This document shows positions 61,596 to 64,000 of a DNA stretch of 64,000 nucleotides, one piece after another. The DNA lies in NCBI GenBank assembly GCA_036677685.1, contig JAVBWA010000011.1, forward strand, positions 124,001 to 188,000, in the 5' to 3' direction. The notes beneath the pieces are model-generated. The model made no database searches. It was given only the letters and a program-made list of their open reading frames with translations, and was not told the DNA's origin. The stretch is from JAQUBU01 sp036677685 (GTDB lineage Bacteria > Bacillota > Syntrophomonadia > Syntrophomonadales > Syntrophomonadaceae). The stretch's first letter is position 1, and each line of letters opens with the position of its first letter. Made by a program: the position numbers and the translations under genes.

Positions 61596-62455
61596 ACGAT
61601 ATCATGGTACAATACCAGCCTGCATATGACTCGCCCCGGCTCAACCGCCGACAGCGCACCCTGATTGTCACCGCATTTGCTCTTGCACTGTTGGCGTCGG
61701 TAATTCTGGGCGGGTTTATTTCAAATGATGATAACATTAGCACTCATTTCGAAGCACGCTACTTATCGCCATCGCTTGAGCATCCTTTTGGCACCGACTG
61801 GTTGGGGCGGGATATGCTTACCCGCACCATTAAGGGCCTGACTCTGAGCATCGGAGTTGGAATCCTGGCGGCCAGTGTCAGTGCCTTGATTGCCCTGGTA
61901 CTGGGTATGGCCGCCGCCACTCTTGGGCGGGCGGTCGATGCCGCAATTACCTGGTTGGTGGATTTGTGCCTGGGGATACCTCATCTGGTGGTTCTTATTC
62001 TCATCGCGTTCACTCTGGGAGGAGGAATAAAGGGTGTGGTTGTGGGAGTGGCCCTTACTCACTGGCCCAGTCTCACCCGGGTGATACGTGCTGAAGTTCT
62101 GCAGTTGCGTTTCGCCGAATTTGTACAGATTTCCCGGCAGTTGGGGCGTTCACGCTGGTGGGTGGCCTCGCGGCATATTCTGCCCCATGTGCTGCCGCAG
62201 CTTTTCGTAGGACTTATATTGCTGTTTCCGCATGCCATTTTACATGAAGCGGCAATCACCTTTCTCGGGTTTGGCTTGTCTCCGCACCAGCCGGCTATAG
62301 GAATTATTCTCTCTGAATCAATGCGACATCTGTCGACCGGAATGTGGTGGCTGGCCTTTTTCCCAGGGTTGTCATTGCTGGTAATTGTATGTGCGTTTGA
62401 TATTCTGGGTGATAATCTCCGCATGCTGATCGACCCGCACAGTTCGCAGGAATAG
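61592..62455 (+). CDS. DppC/NikC-type ABC permease
   Basis: 287 residues. HPFGTDWLGRDMLTRTIKGLTLSIGVG and the ATPase-contact loop QISRQLGRSRWWVASRHILPHVLPQ are diagnostic, with LGFGLSPHQPAIGIILSES near the end. Partner of the preceding permease; one from each pair forms the membrane channel. Confidence 0.9.
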   Translation: MNDIMVQYQPAYDSPRLNRRQRTLIVTAFALALLASVILGGFISNDDNISTHFEARYLSPSLEHPFGTDWLGRDMLTRTIKGLTLSIGVGILAASVSALIALVLGMAAATLGRAVDAAITWLVDLCLGIPHLVVLILIAFTLGGGIKGVVVGVALTHWPSLTRVIRAEVLQLRFAEFVQISRQLGRSRWWVASRHILPHVLPQLFVGLILLFPHAILHEAAITFLGFGLSPHQPAIGIILSESMRHLSTGMWWLAFFPGLSLLVIVCAFDILGDNLRMLIDPHSSQE

Positions 62456-62556
62456 AATTATGCAGGCATGTTAAGGATGAGTGTTGACTAACCCTGGATG
62501 CAGGATATATGAAATCAAGTGTATTTGTTAAACGACTTAAGAGAGGGGAAATAACC

Positions 62557-63582
62557 TTGAACTCGGCACTTCCTGTAAGGAAAACGGAAGAATATATAAA
62601 TATAGCCGAAGGCCAAAAAACTCTCCCGGGCCGGCCAAGAAAAGCGAGTTGGCCGAGCAAACCCCTGCTTGAGGTACAGGATTTGTCTGTATCATTTACT
62701 CAATATACCGACGGATTGCGGCAGAGGAAACTCCAGGTAATCAGCAATCTGAATGTGTCCATTCAAGCAGGAGAGATTCTTGCCGTCGTAGGTGCCAGTG
62801 GGTCAGGCAAGAGCTTGCTGGCACATGCCATCCTGGGCATCCTGCCCAATAATGCTGAAGTTTCCGGTTCACTGCAGTATGCAGGAAAAGAACTCAGCAG
62901 CGAACGCCAGGCAGCACTGCGGGGACGCGAAATAGCTCTTGTGCCGCAATCGGTAAATTACCTGGACCCGCTGATGCGGGTGGGAAAACAGGTGCGCAGC
63001 GCCGTGAGAGATGGGAATCCGGTGGAAGCTCAGCGCCGGGTTTTTGAACGCTATCATCTGGATTCTCAAGTTGAGCGCCTGTTCCCGTTTCAGCTGTCGG
63101 GAGGTATGGCACGGCGTATTCTGGTAGCCATGGCCTTGCTAAGCGGCGCCCGGCTGGTTATTGCTGACGAACCTACCCCGGGACTTGATCCTGCGGTTCT
63201 TGAGGAGGCCCTGGGCCACTTCCGGGAACTGGCTGACGAAGGTCGCGGAGTGATGTTTATAACCCATGATATAGGCACTGCGTTTAAAATTGCTCATCGT
63301 ATCGCCGTATTTTATGCCGGTACTACCGTCGAGATCGCAGCCGTAGAAGAATTCAGCGGTGATGGCGAGGGTCTGCGTCATCCCTATACCAGGGCCTTGT
63401 GGAGAGCATTACCACAAAATGCCTTCCAACCCATCCCGGGTTTTCAGCCCCACCCGGATGCCCTGCCCCCAGGCTGTATTTTTCAGCCTCGTTGTCCCAT
63501 GGCTACTGCCGAATGTGCCCAGCGGCAGCCTGAAGCACGTAAACTAAGGGGCGGGATGGTGAGGTGTATACATGCTTCTTGA
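62557..63582 (+). CDS. Dpp/Nik-type ABC ATPase, first
   Basis: 341 residues from the TTG at 62557 (GAGGGG 8 bases upstream); an ATG at 62509 is also open but with a weak site. Walker A GASGSGKSL, signature LSGGMARRILVAMALL (Arg-Arg after GGM), Walker B LVIADEPTPGLDP, switch His FITHDIG. The C-terminal oligopeptide-ATPase tail with the CIFQPRCPMATAEC cysteines is kept. The 35-residue N-terminal extension is unusual. Confidence 0.88.
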   Translation: MNSALPVRKTEEYINIAEGQKTLPGRPRKASWPSKPLLEVQDLSVSFTQYTDGLRQRKLQVISNLNVSIQAGEILAVVGASGSGKSLLAHAILGILPNNAEVSGSLQYAGKELSSERQAALRGREIALVPQSVNYLDPLMRVGKQVRSAVRDGNPVEAQRRVFERYHLDSQVERLFPFQLSGGMARRILVAMALLSGARLVIADEPTPGLDPAVLEEALGHFRELADEGRGVMFITHDIGTAFKIAHRIAVFYAGTTVEIAAVEEFSGDGEGLRHPYTRALWRALPQNAFQPIPGFQPHPDALPPGCIFQPRCPMATAECAQRQPEARKLRGGMVRCIHAS

Positions 63583-64000
63583 GGCGCAGCAGATAGGTTT
63601 TCATTATCTTAAAAGTTTATGGATCTTGCGGGGAGTGGACATAACTTTGGAATGCGGAGAAGTAGTCGGCCTCACGGGGCCGAGCGGTTGCGGAAAAACC
63701 ACTCTGGGGCGCATATTGGCCGGATATGAGCAGCCGCATGAGGGCCGGGTCACTTTGAATGGTTCTCCCCTGCCTGTCAGGGGTTATAATCCGGTGCAAT
63801 TGGTTTTCCAGCATCCGGAAAAAGCAGTCAACAGCCGATGGCATATGCACAATACACTATGTGAAGCCTGGACTCCGGATGATGACTTGCTGATTTCGCT
63901 TGGAATCGAAAAGGAGTGGTTCAAACGCTGGCCCAATGAACTGTCGGGCGGAGAATTGCAGCGTTTTTGCGTGGCGCGGGCAATTGGTCCAAAGACTCAG
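63572..64000 (+). CDS. Dpp/Nik-type ABC ATPase, second (partial at window end)
   Basis: 143 codons to the window edge with no stop. Walker A GPSGCGKTT, Q-loop VFQHPEKAVNSRW, and signature LSGGELQRFCVARAIG are visible. Overlaps the first ATPase by 11 bases. The VFQHPEKAVN form is typical of the second ATPase in metal/peptide importers of clostridia (NikE-like). The C-terminal half lies outside the window. Confidence 0.85.
   Translation, partial: MLLEAQQIGFHYLKSLWILRGVDITLECGEVVGLTGPSGCGKTTLGRILAGYEQPHEGRVTLNGSPLPVRGYNPVQLVFQHPEKAVNSRWHMHNTLCEAWTPDDDLLISLGIEKEWFKRWPNELSGGELQRFCVARAIGPKTQ

Overview
The window reads as chromosomal DNA of a strictly anaerobic, low-to-middle GC Firmicute of the Syntrophomonas/Peptococcales type. 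The pointers are an IspH-ribosomal protein S1 fusion, a four-subunit ferredoxin-dependent 2-oxoacid oxidoreductase, lysine 2,3-aminomutases, a decayed formyl-THF ligase fragment, type II IPP isomerase with the MEP-pathway IspH, and strong GGAGG ribosome binding sites. The genus is inferred from gene content and was not confirmed by any search. No rRNA, tRNA, CRISPR array, prophage or intact insertion sequence was seen.

Layout. 0-13 kb holds housekeeping genes (exonuclease III, Mrp, an ECF sigma/anti-sigma pair, an EF-G paralog, SecDF behind a small exported protein and a structured leader, an isochorismatase-like hydrolase and a methyltransferase). 13-28 kb is mostly a minus-strand anabolic block: dUTPase, type II IPP isomerase, MobA, FmdB-like protein, IspH-S1, PlsC, Cmk, AroA, TyrA and two DAHP synthases, followed by an ion permease, a double-MerR regulator and an M28 peptidase. 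29-40 kb carries a nitrilase, YjbQ, a very small candidate toxin facing a candidate antisense RNA, chorismate mutase, a HutP-like protein, LarB, the VorDBAC-type oxidoreductase with a linked P-loop ATPase, HDOD, CobT-like and RluB-like proteins.

40.8-58.4 kb looks like an osmotic-stress island: a CLC Cl-/H+ antiporter, an MscS channel, two sets of lysine 2,3-aminomutase plus beta-lysine acetyltransferase (N-epsilon-acetyl-beta-lysine synthesis), a third aminomutase whose substrate-pocket residues are those of glutamate 2,3-aminomutase (beta-glutamate synthesis), a two-component system, an amino-acid ABC transporter and a K+ channel. Two RNA elements with the conserved core of the ydaO/yuaA c-di-AMP riboswitch, each followed by an intrinsic terminator, precede the glutamate aminomutase gene and the ABC transporter. 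This ties a c-di-AMP signal to beta-amino-acid osmolyte production and amino-acid uptake. The right end (59-64 kb) is a Dpp/Nik-type peptide or metal ABC transporter cut by the window edge.

Throughout the window 13 copies of a ~135-bp structured repeat occur between genes, singly or in tandem and in both orientations. Five carry an extra ~53-bp two-hairpin module. Stems are kept by compensating changes while loops vary. A second, unrelated ~170-bp element with 19-bp inverted arms occurs twice.
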